Assembly: GCF_943736985.1 (NCBI RefSeq)
Contig: NZ_CALSFS010000001.1
Location: 620,001 to 684,000 of the forward strand
Direction: 5' to 3'
DNA: 64,000 nt
Source: Clostridium sp. Marseille-Q2269
Lineage (GTDB): Bacteria; Bacillota; Clostridia; Clostridiales; Clostridiaceae
Position 1 is the first letter of the stretch. Each line of letters begins with the position of its first letter. Shown here one piece after another: positions 8,801-19,076 of the stretch. The notes under the pieces are model-generated. The model saw nothing but the letters and a program-made list of their open reading frames with translations. It did not search any database and was not told the origin of the DNA. The position numbers and the translations under genes are program-made.

Positions 8801-10174
8801 TTATTTACAAGCTACTTTTGGTTCTTTAAGGTCTTCTCTACCCAACTTTTTCATTTCTCTCAAAATAAATATAGCTGTAACTATTGATGCAATTCCATCT
8901 GCTATAGGTGTACAAAGCCATACTCCTTTAAGTCCAAAATGCCTTGGTAATATTAAAAGTAGCGGGATTAAAATTATTACTTGTCTTAATAAACTTAATA
9001 CTACGGATATTTTAGCTTTACCTATAGCTTGGAAATAATTTGAACTAACAATTTGGAATCCAATTATAGGCATCATAAATAATACTACTCTTAATCCACT
9101 TATTCCTATTTCCATAAGTTTAGGATCGCTATTAAATATCTTTATAATATATTGTGGAAATACTTGTACAACTAAAGATCCTATTAAAACAATAATAGTT
9201 GCACATATTATTGCTATTTTTAAAGTTTCTTTAACTCTTTTATATTTTGAAGCACCATAATTGTATCCTATTATAGGTTGAGCTCCTTGATTTATACCAA
9301 ATATAGGCATTAAAAATATTAAGGATATACTATTTATAACTGTCATTGCTCCTATAGCTAGATCTCCACCTGTAGTTTTCAATGCATTGTTTGAAATAAT
9401 AGTTACCACACTAGCTGCAAGTTGCAGTGCAAAAGGTGCCATTCCTATAGATACTATTTCTAAGAATATCTTTTTTTCTACTTTAAAGTTTTCTTTTTTC
9501 AGTTTTAAAGTACTAGTTCTACCAGTAAAGTATCTAAGAACCCATAAAGTATTAGCTGTTTGTGATATAACTGTAGCTATAGCTGCTCCTTTTATTCCCA
9601 TATTAAAAACGAATATAAATATAGGGTCTAAAATTATATTTAATACAGCTCCTAAAAGCATAGTTACCATAGCCATTTTAGGATTTCCTTCAGCTCTAAT
9701 TGAATTATTTAAACCAAATCCTAAAGCATTAGTTATAGATCCTATTAAAATAATGACTATATATTCTTTAGCATAATAGAAAGTTTGTTTACTAGCACCA
9801 AAAATATTTAAAAGAGGACTTACAAATATTAATCCTATTATTGTTATAGTAATCATAATAATGCAAAGTAAAGTGAAAGCATTTCCTAGTATTTTTTCTG
9901 CGTCTTTTTTTCTTTGTTGTCCTAATCTTATAGATATAATAGAAGCTGACCCTATACCTATTAACATACTAAATGCCATTAATACAGTCATTATAGGTAA
10001 TGTTAATCCAACACCTGTTATAGCAAGAGAACCTACATTTTTTATGTGACCTATGTACATTCTATCTACAATATTGTATAAAGCATTAACTAACATCCCC
10101 ATAATAGCTGGCACAGAAAATTTTAATAATAATTTTTTTATATTTTCTTCCCCTAATTGTTTTTGTCTATCCAT
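8801..10174 (-). CDS. MATE family multidrug efflux transporter
   Basis: A 457-residue, twelve-helix antiporter of the MATE family (MepA/NorM type), using sodium or proton gradients to export cationic drugs or metabolites. Family features are the N-terminal FSVPAIMGMLVNALYNIVDR, the repeated inverted halves, and INQGAQPIIGYNYGA at the start of the second half. I place the start at 10174 (MDRQKQLGEEN), 7 nt after GGGAGG; an upstream ATG overlaps the marR stop codon. The gene directly follows a MarR repressor and shares its promoter, which strongly suggests repression relieved by a pump substrate. Confidence 0.9.
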   Translation of the reverse strand: MDRQKQLGEENIKKLLLKFSVPAIMGMLVNALYNIVDRMYIGHIKNVGSLAITGVGLTLPIMTVLMAFSMLIGIGSASIISIRLGQQRKKDAEKILGNAFTLLCIIMITITIIGLIFVSPLLNIFGASKQTFYYAKEYIVIILIGSITNALGFGLNNSIRAEGNPKMAMVTMLLGAVLNIILDPIFIFVFNMGIKGAAIATVISQTANTLWVLRYFTGRTSTLKLKKENFKVEKKIFLEIVSIGMAPFALQLAASVVTIISNNALKTTGGDLAIGAMTVINSISLIFLMPIFGINQGAQPIIGYNYGASKYKRVKETLKIAIICATIIVLIGSLVVQVFPQYIIKIFNSDPKLMEIGISGLRVVLFMMPIIGFQIVSSNYFQAIGKAKISVVLSLLRQVIILIPLLLILPRHFGLKGVWLCTPIADGIASIVTAIFILREMKKLGREDLKEPKVACK

Positions 10175-10191
10175 TATATTCCTCCCATTCA

Positions 10192-10629
10192 TTATTTAAT
10201 TTTATAATTATGGCAATTTAAAGAAGCTTTTTCTACTAACTTTAAAAGCTCATTTTTTTCTTCTTCTGTAAAATCAGCATACAACATGCTTTCCCATTTT
10301 CTTAAAACTTTCATTATATTACTCTTTATTTTTATTCCCTTCTCAGTAACTAATATATGATTAATTCTTCTATCATTCTTATCGATTTCCTTAATTACAT
10401 ATCCTTTACTCTCCAATTTCTGCAACGCTCTAGCTGTAGTCCCCTTGTCTATATTTAAAGCAGTGCTTATTTCCTCTTGATTACATCCGTTATTATTAAA
10501 TAAATACAATAAAAAAATGTATTGACCGCTACCTATATCATATTTACAAAGTTCCTTATTTATATAACAGTTACCTGCTCTATACAGCATAGATATATAT
10601 TTACCTACACATTGTGTGTTTTCCCTCAA
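10192..10629 (-). CDS. MarR family transcriptional regulator
   Basis: A 145-residue winged-helix repressor. The helix-turn-helix runs about residues 51-75 (NQEEISTALNIDKGTTARAL) and the wing contains DKNDRRINHILVTEKG. Translation starts at a TTG (10627-10629), 9 nt after GGAGG. It is the first gene of a two-gene operon with the MATE pump, the two open frames nearly touching. The promoter region contains a duplicated palindrome that is almost certainly its own operator, so autoregulation is likely. The ligand is unknown. Confidence 0.88.
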   Translation of the reverse strand: MRENTQCVGKYISMLYRAGNCYINKELCKYDIGSGQYIFLLYLFNNNGCNQEEISTALNIDKGTTARALQKLESKGYVIKEIDKNDRRINHILVTEKGIKIKSNIMKVLRKWESMLYADFTEEEKNELLKLVEKASLNCHNYKIK

Positions 10630-10657
10630 TTTTATATTCCTCCATGAAATTTATAAT

Positions 10658-10705
10658 AGTTGCAAATACAACTTAATATATCACAAAATAGTTGTATTTG
10701 CAACT
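10658..10705 (-). promoter_or_regulatory. Double MarR operator overlapping the marR-MATE promoter
   Basis: AGTTGCAAATACAACT (10658-10673) and its exact reverse complement (10690-10705) are centred 32 bp apart, about three helical turns. Each box is itself a palindrome AGTTG-N6-CAACT. On the minus strand TTGCAA inside the distal box forms a -35 with a 17-bp spacer to TATATT (10675-10680), so both boxes cover the promoter and start site. Confidence 0.75.
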
Positions 10706-10998
10706 ATCTTTCCAACCTATTTTTCATTATTTAAAATTATATTAAATATCTTTAAACTTATATTTTTATACTATAAATTACTATTAATTATATAATAAGA
10801 GATATTATTTATAACTTAAAATAGCTCATTTTGGCCTTTATTTTTATATTCTATTATTATTTACACAATAGGGATGATAAAATACGCCTATATTTTATTC
10901 ATTACGCCTTAAACAAAAACTTTAGTATTTAAATTTCACATTATATATTTATTGTCATTTAAATAAAATGCTGCATTATTTTTTAGATATTGAAAGCT

Positions 10999-11026
10999 TT
11001 GACAATAAATGATACAATTTTAACAT
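10999..11026 (+). promoter_or_regulatory. Sigma-A promoter of the alanine/sodium symporter gene
   Basis: TTGACA (10999-11004), a 16-bp spacer and TAACAT (11021-11026), about 35 bp before the start codon. The rest of the 10706-10998 spacer shows only AT-rich sequence with a weak inverted repeat near 10876-10897 and no small gene. Confidence 0.55.
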
Positions 11027-11062
11027 AAATTCTATTTTTATTAATATCTTAGGAGGGATATA

Positions 11063-12481
11063 ATGGAAGCATTTATGAATCTTATTAATTCAATTTCCAA
11101 CTGGATATGGGGACCACCTATGCTAATATTATTAGTAGGTGGAGGAATTATTTTAACCTTTAAATTAAATTTTTTTCAAATAATATATTTTCCTTATATA
11201 ATGAAAGAAACTTTTGGTAAAATGTTCAGTAAACCTGCTGAAGGTGAAGGTACTATTACTCCCTTTCAAGCTGCCTGCTCAGCATTAGCATCCACTGTAG
11301 GGGCTGCTAATATTATAGGAGTTCCTGTTGCTATAGCCTTTGGAGGCCCTGGTGCTGTTTTCTGGATGTGGATAGTTGCAATTTTAGGACAGGCAACTAA
11401 ATTTTCTGAAATAATTCTTGGTATAAAATATAGAGAGAAAAATGAAGAAGGAAACTATGTAGGAGGACCTGTATACTACTTAAAAAAAGGATTGAAATCA
11501 CCTACTATTGCTAAAGTACTTGCTACAATGTGTTCTTTCTGCTTTATGCTGGAAATAATACCATCTATCTCTACACAATCACTATCAGTTTGTCAAACTG
11601 CTGAAACTATAGGATTACCTAAAATAGTTACTGCTATAATTGTAACCGTTTTAGTAGCCCTAGTTGTTTACGGTGGTATTCAAAGAATAGGCCAAGTAAC
11701 TGAAAAAATGGTTCCTATAATGGCTTTAATATTTATTATTTGTTCAATAATAATATTATTATTTAATATTACAAAATTACCACATGCTTTTTTATTAATA
11801 TTTAAAGGTGCCTTTACACCTCAAGCTGCTGTAGGTGGTTTTGGTGGTGCTACACTTGCTCAAGCTCTAAGATGGGGTACTGCTAGAGGTACTTATTCAA
11901 ATGAAGCTGGTATGGGAAGTGCTCCTATAGCCCATTCTGCTGCAGTTACAGATCATCCCGTTCGTCAAGCATTCTGGGGTATATTTGAGATAATGGTAGA
12001 TACAATAATAATTTGTACTTTGACAGCTCTTGTAGTTATAACTACAGGAATGTGGAATACTGTTCCAGGCTCTGAAGCTGCTTCTATGCCTTCAATGGCC
12101 TTTCAATATGTATTTGGGAAAGTTTTTGGTGGTGCCATAGTTTCAATAAGCTTATTGCTATTTGTTTTATCTACTATTATAGTTATAGTTTACTATTGTG
12201 AAAAACAAGCTGAAGCTTTATTTGGACTTACATTTTCAAAGATAATAAGAGTAGTTTGTCTAGCAGCCATAATATACGGAGCTGTTGGTCAATTAGAATT
12301 TTTGTTCTCATTACTTGATTTTCTGCTAGCTCTAGTTGTTATACCAAATATGATTGGTATAATAGCCATGAGAAATGAAGTAAAAGAATTAAAAGAAAAG
12401 TTTTTCTCAAATCCAAAATATTACCCACCAGCAGGTAAGAAAATAAATAACAAAAGTATTGAAAACTCTGCTGATCTATAA
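11063..12481 (+). CDS. Alanine or glycine:cation symporter (AGCS family)
   Basis: A 472-residue polytopic membrane protein importing alanine or glycine with sodium. The family block around residues 79-103 contains VGAANIIGVPVAIAFGGPGA then FWMW, and a second block contains WGTARGTYSNEAGMGSAPIAH, both typical of AGCS. About eleven helices. The site AGGAGG lies 6 nt before the ATG. It is monocistronic, with its own promoter and a very strong terminator. In clostridia such carriers feed amino-acid fermentation. Confidence 0.92.
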   Translation: MEAFMNLINSISNWIWGPPMLILLVGGGIILTFKLNFFQIIYFPYIMKETFGKMFSKPAEGEGTITPFQAACSALASTVGAANIIGVPVAIAFGGPGAVFWMWIVAILGQATKFSEIILGIKYREKNEEGNYVGGPVYYLKKGLKSPTIAKVLATMCSFCFMLEIIPSISTQSLSVCQTAETIGLPKIVTAIIVTVLVALVVYGGIQRIGQVTEKMVPIMALIFIICSIIILLFNITKLPHAFLLIFKGAFTPQAAVGGFGGATLAQALRWGTARGTYSNEAGMGSAPIAHSAAVTDHPVRQAFWGIFEIMVDTIIICTLTALVVITTGMWNTVPGSEAASMPSMAFQYVFGKVFGGAIVSISLLLFVLSTIIVIVYYCEKQAEALFGLTFSKIIRVVCLAAIIYGAVGQLEFLFSLLDFLLALVVIPNMIGIIAMRNEVKELKEKFFSNPKYYPPAGKKINNKSIENSADL

Positions 12482-12484
12482 TAT

Positions 12485-12537
12485 ATGGTAAAGTAAAAAG
12501 TCAGGATCTTCCTGACTTTTTACTTTACCATTTTTTA
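12485..12537. terminator. 22-bp perfect hairpin terminator after the symporter gene
   Basis: Arms 12485-12506 and 12510-12531 pair perfectly around a 3-nt loop TCT and are followed by TTTTTT on the plus strand. It also lies just past the end of the convergent aldehyde dehydrogenase gene. Confidence 0.9.
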
Positions 12538-12562
12538 TGTTTAAATTCTTAATACAATAAAA

Positions 12563-13933
12563 TTATTTAAATAATTTCTTTGCTAAATTTAGTTTTCCTT
12601 TGAAAGGAGCATATCTTACTTTTATATCTATTAAATTACTCTTTTTAAGTATACTTTTTTTATGAGAAAAAGTTTCAAAACTAGCTCTACCATGATAGCT
12701 TCCCATTCCACTACTTCCTACCCCGCCAAATGGTAATGTAGAAGTAGATATATGCATTATAGTATCATTTATACATCCTCCACCAAAAGATATATTTTTA
12801 ATAACAAATTCCTGTTTATTTTTATCTTCAGAAAAATAGTATAGAGCTAATGGCTTGGGATTATTTTTTACTATGTGTACCACTTCATGTATATGTTCAA
12901 ACTCTATAATGGGTAAAATAGGACCAAATATTTCTTCTTGCATTATTTTATTTTTTAAATCTACTTCATCTATAATGGTTGGTTCTACATACAAATTATC
13001 TGTGTCCGTCTTTCCTCCTAATACTATTTTCCCTTCATTTAAATAACCTTGCAGCCTTTTAAAATGATTATCATTTATTATTCTAGGATAATCTTCACTT
13101 TCCATTGGATTATTTCCAAAATAATCTTTTATATATTTTTTTATTGAATTTATCAATTTATTCTTTATTTCTTTATGCACAACTAAATAGTCCGGCGCTA
13201 CACACGTTTGTCCAGCGTTTAAAAATTTCCCCCAAGCTATTCTTCTAGCTGCTAATTCTATATTAGCATCTCTATCTACTATGCAGGGGCTCTTGCCTCC
13301 TAACTCCAAAGTTATAGGAGTTATGTGCTCTGCCGCAGCTTTCATAACTATTTTACCTACACTTATTCCACCAGTATAAAATATATAATCAAATTTTTCT
13401 TTAAGTATAGCTTTGCTTTCCTCTACTCCACCAGTAGTCACTCCTATATATTCAGAATCAAATGTATCTTTTATTATTTTTACAATTATTTTTTCTGTTT
13501 CTACTGCTAATTCAGAAGGTTTTAATAAAACACAATTGCCAGCACTTATAGCTCCTACTAAAGGAGCCATAATAAGCTGAAATGGATAGTTCCATGGTGA
13601 CATTATTAAGACTACTCCATAAGGTTCACTATAAATATAACTGCTGGCTAAAAAATTAGTAATTGGTGTCTTTACCCTCTTAGTCCTTGACCATTTTTTT
13701 ATATTTTTAATTGCCACATTTATCTCATCATATACAATTCCTATTTCTGTTATAAATGCTTCAAATTTTGATTTGTTTAAATCTTTCTTTAAAGCTTTAC
13801 AAATATTCTCTTCATTAATCTTTATACTATTTTTTAATTTTCTTAAAGCATCTATTCTAAGATTTATATTTTTTGTATAACCTTTTTCAAAAAAACTATT
13901 CTGTTTTTGTAAAATATCTCTTATACTTTCCAT
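12563..13933 (-). CDS. Aldehyde dehydrogenase, class-3 type
   Basis: A 456-residue NAD(P)-dependent aldehyde dehydrogenase oxidising aldehydes to acids. The catalytic cysteine is Cys244 in NAGQTCVAPDY and the general base Glu210 in LELGGKSP; SPWNYPFQL (112-120) contributes to the nucleotide pocket. The length and the hydrophobic C-terminus fit the ALDH3 group (bacterial YwdH-like), which act on medium- or long-chain aldehydes. The ribosome site AAAGGA precedes the ATG. It is apparently monocistronic. Confidence 0.9.
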   Translation of the reverse strand: MESIRDILQKQNSFFEKGYTKNINLRIDALRKLKNSIKINEENICKALKKDLNKSKFEAFITEIGIVYDEINVAIKNIKKWSRTKRVKTPITNFLASSYIYSEPYGVVLIMSPWNYPFQLIMAPLVGAISAGNCVLLKPSELAVETEKIIVKIIKDTFDSEYIGVTTGGVEESKAILKEKFDYIFYTGGISVGKIVMKAAAEHITPITLELGGKSPCIVDRDANIELAARRIAWGKFLNAGQTCVAPDYLVVHKEIKNKLINSIKKYIKDYFGNNPMESEDYPRIINDNHFKRLQGYLNEGKIVLGGKTDTDNLYVEPTIIDEVDLKNKIMQEEIFGPILPIIEFEHIHEVVHIVKNNPKPLALYYFSEDKNKQEFVIKNISFGGGCINDTIMHISTSTLPFGGVGSSGMGSYHGRASFETFSHKKSILKKSNLIDIKVRYAPFKGKLNLAKKLFK

Positions 13934-13986
13934 ATCTATTTCCTTTCTTTACATTATATACTATTATAATGCAAATAGAAATATTA

Positions 13987-14631
13987 TCACATATATTGGG
14001 AGCATTTTCTCTTAAATAACTCTATAGACTTAATCTCTTCCTTTTTCTTATCTTCTGATAATCCTCCTCTTCCTAGTCTGTCACATAAAGAAAGTAAAGC
14101 TACTTCTTTAAAAGAAACTTCTTTAATCATATTTTCTATATCACTAAAGGGTAGGTTCTTATTTACAAAAAGAGGCTGCATATGCCATCTTACTAATTTA
14201 GAAACATCATTTATAAATTCCTTATCCTGTGTAAAATATTTTAAAAACTCTATGCTTAACTTTTCTCCTTCTTTATCATGATCATAGGAAGTTATTCTAT
14301 CCCTTCTTATTTTTGTGGTAGTTTTCTTACCCATGTCATGCAAAAGACACGCCCACATAAATACTCTTTTATTTTCACTGTTATCTCTTTCTTTTGCCCC
14401 ATTATCCAAAACCATCATTATATGATTCCAAACGCTTCCCTCTGGATGATATTTAGGTGATTGATCTATTTTATTTAAATCTCCAAGCATATTGAATGGA
14501 TATTGTCCTAAAATTCCTTCTTCATACAAATTATTTATATAACATGAAGGTTTATTATCCTTTAAAATATGCTCATCTATATCTTTAAATATTCTTTCCA
14601 TATCTTTATTAAATTCATCTCTAGTATCCAT
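13987..14631 (-). CDS. HD-domain hydrolase
   Basis: A 214-residue protein with the metal-binding HD phosphohydrolase signature: His70, the His98-Asp99 pair in LLHDMGK, His118, His150 and Asp184. The segment HPEGSVWNHIMMVLD resembles the HD domain attached to some tRNA nucleotidyltransferases, but the nucleotidyltransferase half is absent. It may hydrolyse nucleotides or cyclic phosphates. It lies 53 bp upstream of the aldehyde dehydrogenase gene on the same strand. The substrate is unknown. Confidence 0.82.
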   Translation of the reverse strand: MDTRDEFNKDMERIFKDIDEHILKDNKPSCYINNLYEEGILGQYPFNMLGDLNKIDQSPKYHPEGSVWNHIMMVLDNGAKERDNSENKRVFMWACLLHDMGKKTTTKIRRDRITSYDHDKEGEKLSIEFLKYFTQDKEFINDVSKLVRWHMQPLFVNKNLPFSDIENMIKEVSFKEVALLSLCDRLGRGGLSEDKKKEEIKSIELFKRKCSQYM

Positions 14632-14751
14632 AATTTCCTCCTATATATTTTTTCTTTAGATTTTTTTATAAATTTTCACCTTATATCATATTAATTAAAC
14701 TATATAAAATATTTTGCCCAATATATTTTATATTACATATATTGATGTCGT

Positions 14752-14901
14752 TTACAGTATCATTATAAGCGCTCCTATTTTTTTCCCCAAATTATAAACT
14801 AAACTAACTATAAATAGAAACACTATAGTTAATGCATATGCGCTTAAAACAAATCTTTCATCTAAAGCTTTTCGTAATTTACATTTTATAAATTGAAACA
14901 A
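14752..14901 (-). CDS. Small single-pass membrane protein, 49 aa
   Basis: A short ORF starting with TTG at 14901, 7 nt after GGGAG. It encodes a basic N-terminus (MFQFIKCKLRK), an acidic patch, one hydrophobic helix (AYALTIVFLFIVSLVYNL, about residues 21-38), two lysines and a second short hydrophobic tail. No family is recognised. The good ribosome site, the positive-inside topology and the isolation from other genes argue that it is real. A possible promoter (TTGACA-18-TATTGT) lies far upstream at 15222-15251. Confidence 0.5.
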   Translation of the reverse strand: MFQFIKCKLRKALDERFVLSAYALTIVFLFIVSLVYNLGKKIGALIMIL

Positions 14902-15354
14902 ATTAATCACTCCCTTAAAATCTATATATCTTACTGTCTGTAAAAATATATTTTATCCTACTAATACCATTATCAATACTTCCACAATAGTTAAAAAATA
15001 AATTAGAGAGATAAATTAATCATAAACAAAGTATTAATTGCTTAATTTTATATATGGGTTTTAATGTTTTTACAACTGTATAAAGATAAATATTTAACAA
15101 TTTTTTCAACCGAATATATATATGCTATAAAGTGAACTAATATGAATAATTATTTATATTAGTTTTAAATTATTGTTAGATATTATAAATATTTTTAAAT
15201 ACATATATATTTTTGCATAAAACAATATTAAAATATTCTTACAATTGTCAAACTATATATTAATAATTATCATAGAGAAAATTCTATATGGAAATAAAAA
15301 CCATGATAACACAAATTTTCAATTTAATCAATTAATTAATATTGTAAAAAAATA
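14902..15354. other. Gene-free AT-rich spacer
   Basis: I see no ORF with a ribosome site on either strand. On the minus strand TTGACA (15246-15251) and TATTGT (15222-15227) with an 18-bp spacer could be a promoter for the 49-aa gene, which would then have a leader of about 310 nt. Confidence 0.35.
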
Positions 15355-15376
15355 AAGAATGGAATTTTCCATTCTT
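15355..15376 (-). terminator. Terminator of the GAPDH gene
   Basis: AAGAATGGAA (15355-15364) pairs with TTCCATTCTT (15367-15376), followed on the minus strand by TATTTTTTT. It lies 120 bp past the gap stop codon. A 20-bp perfect palindrome at 15461-15480 lies between. Confidence 0.75.
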
Positions 15377-15496
15377 AAAATATAATAATAAAAAGTTAAA
15401 TAACATACTGTTATCATAAATATAAATAATTACGTTTATAAAAGAGGTATTTAGATAATATATATGAATTAATTCATATAACCTAATTAATTATTT

Positions 15497-16534
<1,038 letters not shown>

Positions 16535-16837
16535 TTATTCAAATGTTTTATTTGCAATTTATTAATTAAATATATATGTTGTATAATTTCATGTTTATAT
16601 ATTATTTATATGTATTATTTAGTCATATGTGCTATATTATTTATAACAATTTTAAATATATATGTCAATATATCAAAATGAAAACATATACAATATATCC
16701 TTAATGTTTTTATAATATCTCTTTTTTTCTTTATTTTCCTTTATTTTTTATAAATATATATTTTCAAGAATTTTCGTAAATACTATAGTTATATGATTTT
16801 GCTATCATATATCAGGTGTATATAATGTACATAATTC

Positions 16838-16866
16838 TTGACATTAAATAGGCCTTGTTATAAAAT
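16838..16866 (+). promoter_or_regulatory. Sigma-A promoter of gltX
   Basis: TTGACA (16838-16843), 17-bp spacer, TAAAAT (16861-16866), predicting a start near 16873 and a leader of about 77 nt. Upstream, 16517-16837 is AT-rich spacer with no gene. Confidence 0.75.
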
Positions 16867-16887
16867 TTACTTATAAAATGAGTTTTT

Positions 16888-16919
16888 ACCTTTCGTCCTA
16901 GTGATGAAAGGTTTTATTT
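16888..16919 (+). promoter_or_regulatory. Terminator-like hairpin in the gltX leader
   Basis: ACCTTTCGTC (16888-16897) pairs with GATGAAAGGT (16903-16912), including one G-U, around a 5-nt loop and is followed by TTTTATTTAT. It lies between the gltX promoter and start codon, so it is placed to attenuate transcription. No T-box is present. Confidence 0.5.
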
Positions 16920-16949
16920 ATAAATATTTTTTAAATGGGAGTGAAAGAA

Positions 16950-18407
16950 ATGACAAACAAAGTCAGAACAAGATTCGCACCAAGTCCAACAGGCTATATG
17001 CACGTTGGTAACTTAAGAACTGCTTTATATGCTTATTTAATAGCAAAGCATGATGATGGTGATTTTATATTAAGAATTGAGGATACAGATCAAGGGAGAT
17101 TAGTAGAAGGCGCCTTAGACGTTATATATAATACTCTAAAAATTACTGGTCTTAAACATAATGAAGGTCCAGATATTGGCGGTCCTGTTGGTCCATATAT
17201 TCAAAGTGAAAGAAGAGATATATACATAAAATATGCTAAAGAATTAATAGAAAAAAGCGAAGCATATTACTGTTTTTGCTCAAAAGAAAGATTAGATATG
17301 TTAAGAGCTAACTCAGACGCCTTAAAAAGACCTTTTAGATATGATAAACACTGTATAAATCTATCTAAAGAAGAAATTGGCAAAAAAATAACTGAAGGTG
17401 TTCCTTATGTTATAAGGCAAAAAAATCCAACTGCTGGTTCAACTTCTTTCCATGATGAAATATATGGAGATATTTCTGTGGATAATTCAGAATTAGATGA
17501 TATGATTTTAATAAAATCTGATGGACTTCCAACATATAATTTTGCCAATGTAGTAGATGATCATCTTATGGGAATAACTCATGTAGTACGTGGAAGTGAA
17601 TACTTATCATCATCTCCTAAATATAACAGATTATATGAAGCCTTTGGTTGGGATGTTCCAATATATGTTCACTGTCCACCAATAATGAAAGATGAACATC
17701 ATAAATTAAGTAAAAGAAATGGTGATGCTTCCTTCGAAGACTTAATGGAAAAAGGATATTTAAAAGAAGCTATAATAAACTATATAGCTTTACTTGGTTG
17801 GAATCCAGGTGGAGAACAAGAAATATTCTCTATGGAAGAATTAATTAAAGCATTTAATTACAAAAATATTAATAAAGCTCCTGCCGTTTTTGATACAAAA
17901 AAATTAAAATGGATGAATGGAGAATATATAAGAAATCTATCTTTAGACAGATTCCATGAAATGGCTGTTCCTTATTATAAAGAAGCCTTAACTAGAGATC
18001 TAGATACTAAAAAGATAAGTGAGCTTTTACATACTAGAGTAGAAGTTTTAGATGAAATTCCAGATCAATTAGATTTTTTTAATAATCTTCTTGAATATTC
18101 AGAAGAAATGTATATTCATAAAAAAATGAAAACAACTTATGAAAATTCATTAAATAGCCTAGAAAAAGTCCTTCCTAAATTAGAAGCTCTAGAATCTTGG
18201 ACTTTTGAAAATATTAAAGAAGCTTGTATGAATTTAGTTAAAGAACTTGGAGTTAAAAATGGTGTAGTGTTGTGGCCTATAAGAACAGCAGTTTCAGGAA
18301 AACAATTCACACCTGGTGGAGCTTTCGAAATAGCTGACATATTAGGTAAAGAAGAAACTATCAAAAGAATTAAAATAGGAATAGATAAACTTAAATTCGT
18401 ACAATAA
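16950..18407 (+). CDS. gltX: Glutamyl-tRNA synthetase
   Basis: A 485-residue class I synthetase charging tRNA-Glu, and probably tRNA-Gln as well in organisms using GatCAB. The HIGH motif is HVGN at residues 18-21 after FAPSPTG, and the KMSKS motif is [15 protein letters not shown] motif with a later cysteine resembles the zinc-binding insert of bacterial GluRS. The start at 16950 lies 8 nt after GGGAG; an upstream ATG overlaps that site. It is monocistronic with its own promoter, leader hairpin and terminator. Confidence 0.95.
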   Translation: MTNKVRTRFAPSPTGYMHVGNLRTALYAYLIAKHDDGDFILRIEDTDQGRLVEGALDVIYNTLKITGLKHNEGPDIGGPVGPYIQSERRDIYIKYAKELIEKSEAYYCFCSKERLDMLRANSDALKRPFRYDKHCINLSKEEIGKKITEGVPYVIRQKNPTAGSTSFHDEIYGDISVDNSELDDMILIKSDGLPTYNFANVVDDHLMGITHVVRGSEYLSSSPKYNRLYEAFGWDVPIYVHCPPIMKDEHHKLSKRNGDASFEDLMEKGYLKEAIINYIALLGWNPGGEQEIFSMEELIKAFNYKNINKAPAVFDTKKLKWMNGEYIRNLSLDRFHEMAVPYYKEALTRDLDTKKISELLHTRVEVLDEIPDQLDFFNNLLEYSEEMYIHKKMKTTYENSLNSLEKVLPKLEALESWTFENIKEACMNLVKELGVKNGVVLWPIRTAVSGKQFTPGGAFEIADILGKEETIKRIKIGIDKLKFVQ

Positions 18408-18442
18408 CTTAATCTTTGTATTCAATAAATTTTTATTTTATA

Positions 18443-18476
18443 AAAATCTCAGCTATTTATAGCTGAGATTTTATTA
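18443..18476 (+). terminator. gltX terminator
   Basis: AAAATCTCAGCTA (18443-18455) pairs perfectly with 18460-18472 around TTTA, 35 bp after the stop codon, with further T residues downstream. Confidence 0.85.
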
Positions 18477-18571
18477 TTTAAAATATTTTTCATTTTTTAT
18501 AAATATTTAAATTTAAATTTGATATACTATATAGTATCAAAGATGTTATTTTTTATATTTATTAAAAGTTT

Positions 18572-18811
18572 TTAAATATTTATTTTATATATATTTGTAA
18601 CTTCTTTTTCAGGTCTTAATTTAACTCGTTTTTTAGGTTTGTCTAGATTATTTTGTTTTTCTTCTATATTTTTTTCTTTATTTTCTTCTGCTATAGTTAA
18701 GTTAACACTGTGATTTTTAATTATTTTATTCTGATTTAAACAATTGCTTGTAAATGGCATTAATAACATAATAGTTAGCATTAATGAATTTATATATTTT
18801 ATGGAGCTCAT
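18572..18811 (-). CDS. Small secreted hypothetical protein, 79 aa
   Basis: The product has a signal-peptide-like N-terminus (hydrophobic about residues 7-22, INSLMLTIMLLMPFTSN) followed by a short, charged, low-complexity tail rich in Glu, Lys and Asn (EENKEKNIEEKQNNLDKPKK). A cysteine follows the hydrophobic stretch, but SNC is a poor lipobox. The ribosome site AGAGGTG is well spaced from the ATG. No family is recognised and neighbours give no functional clue. Confidence 0.55.
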   Translation of the reverse strand: MSSIKYINSLMLTIMLLMPFTSNCLNQNKIIKNHSVNLTIAEENKEKNIEEKQNNLDKPKKRVKLRPEKEVTNIYKINI

Positions 18812-18984
18812 AATATCACCTCTTAATGTTATTATGGCTCTTTTAAAGCATATTATATTATGTAACTAGGTGAAAGCCAGTTAAAAATTGTACTATCCAT
18901 TAACTATTAACTTTTAATCAATATATGTGTATTAATAATGGATATAATTATACTTACTAATAAATTTATTAGTAAAATAATGAA

Positions 18985-19016
18985 AACAGAAAATTATTTA
19001 TTATTAATTTTCTGTT
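18985..19016 (-). terminator. Terminator of the GntR regulator gene
   Basis: AACAGAAAATTA (18985-18996) pairs perfectly with TAATTTTCTGTT (19005-19016), followed by TTCATTATTTT on the minus strand. Confidence 0.6.
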
Positions 19017-19076
19017 ACTATAAATCATAATTTATTTTTTATAATTTTAACTAATATACTAATTATAAAATTATTT

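Noticed and set aside
9387-9776. A 129-codon plus-strand frame inside the MATE gene, and similar long antisense frames in metI, feoB, glcD and lctP
   Set aside because: They mirror well-supported membrane-protein genes on the other strand, lack ribosome sites and resemble no family; AT-rich codon use produces such shadows.
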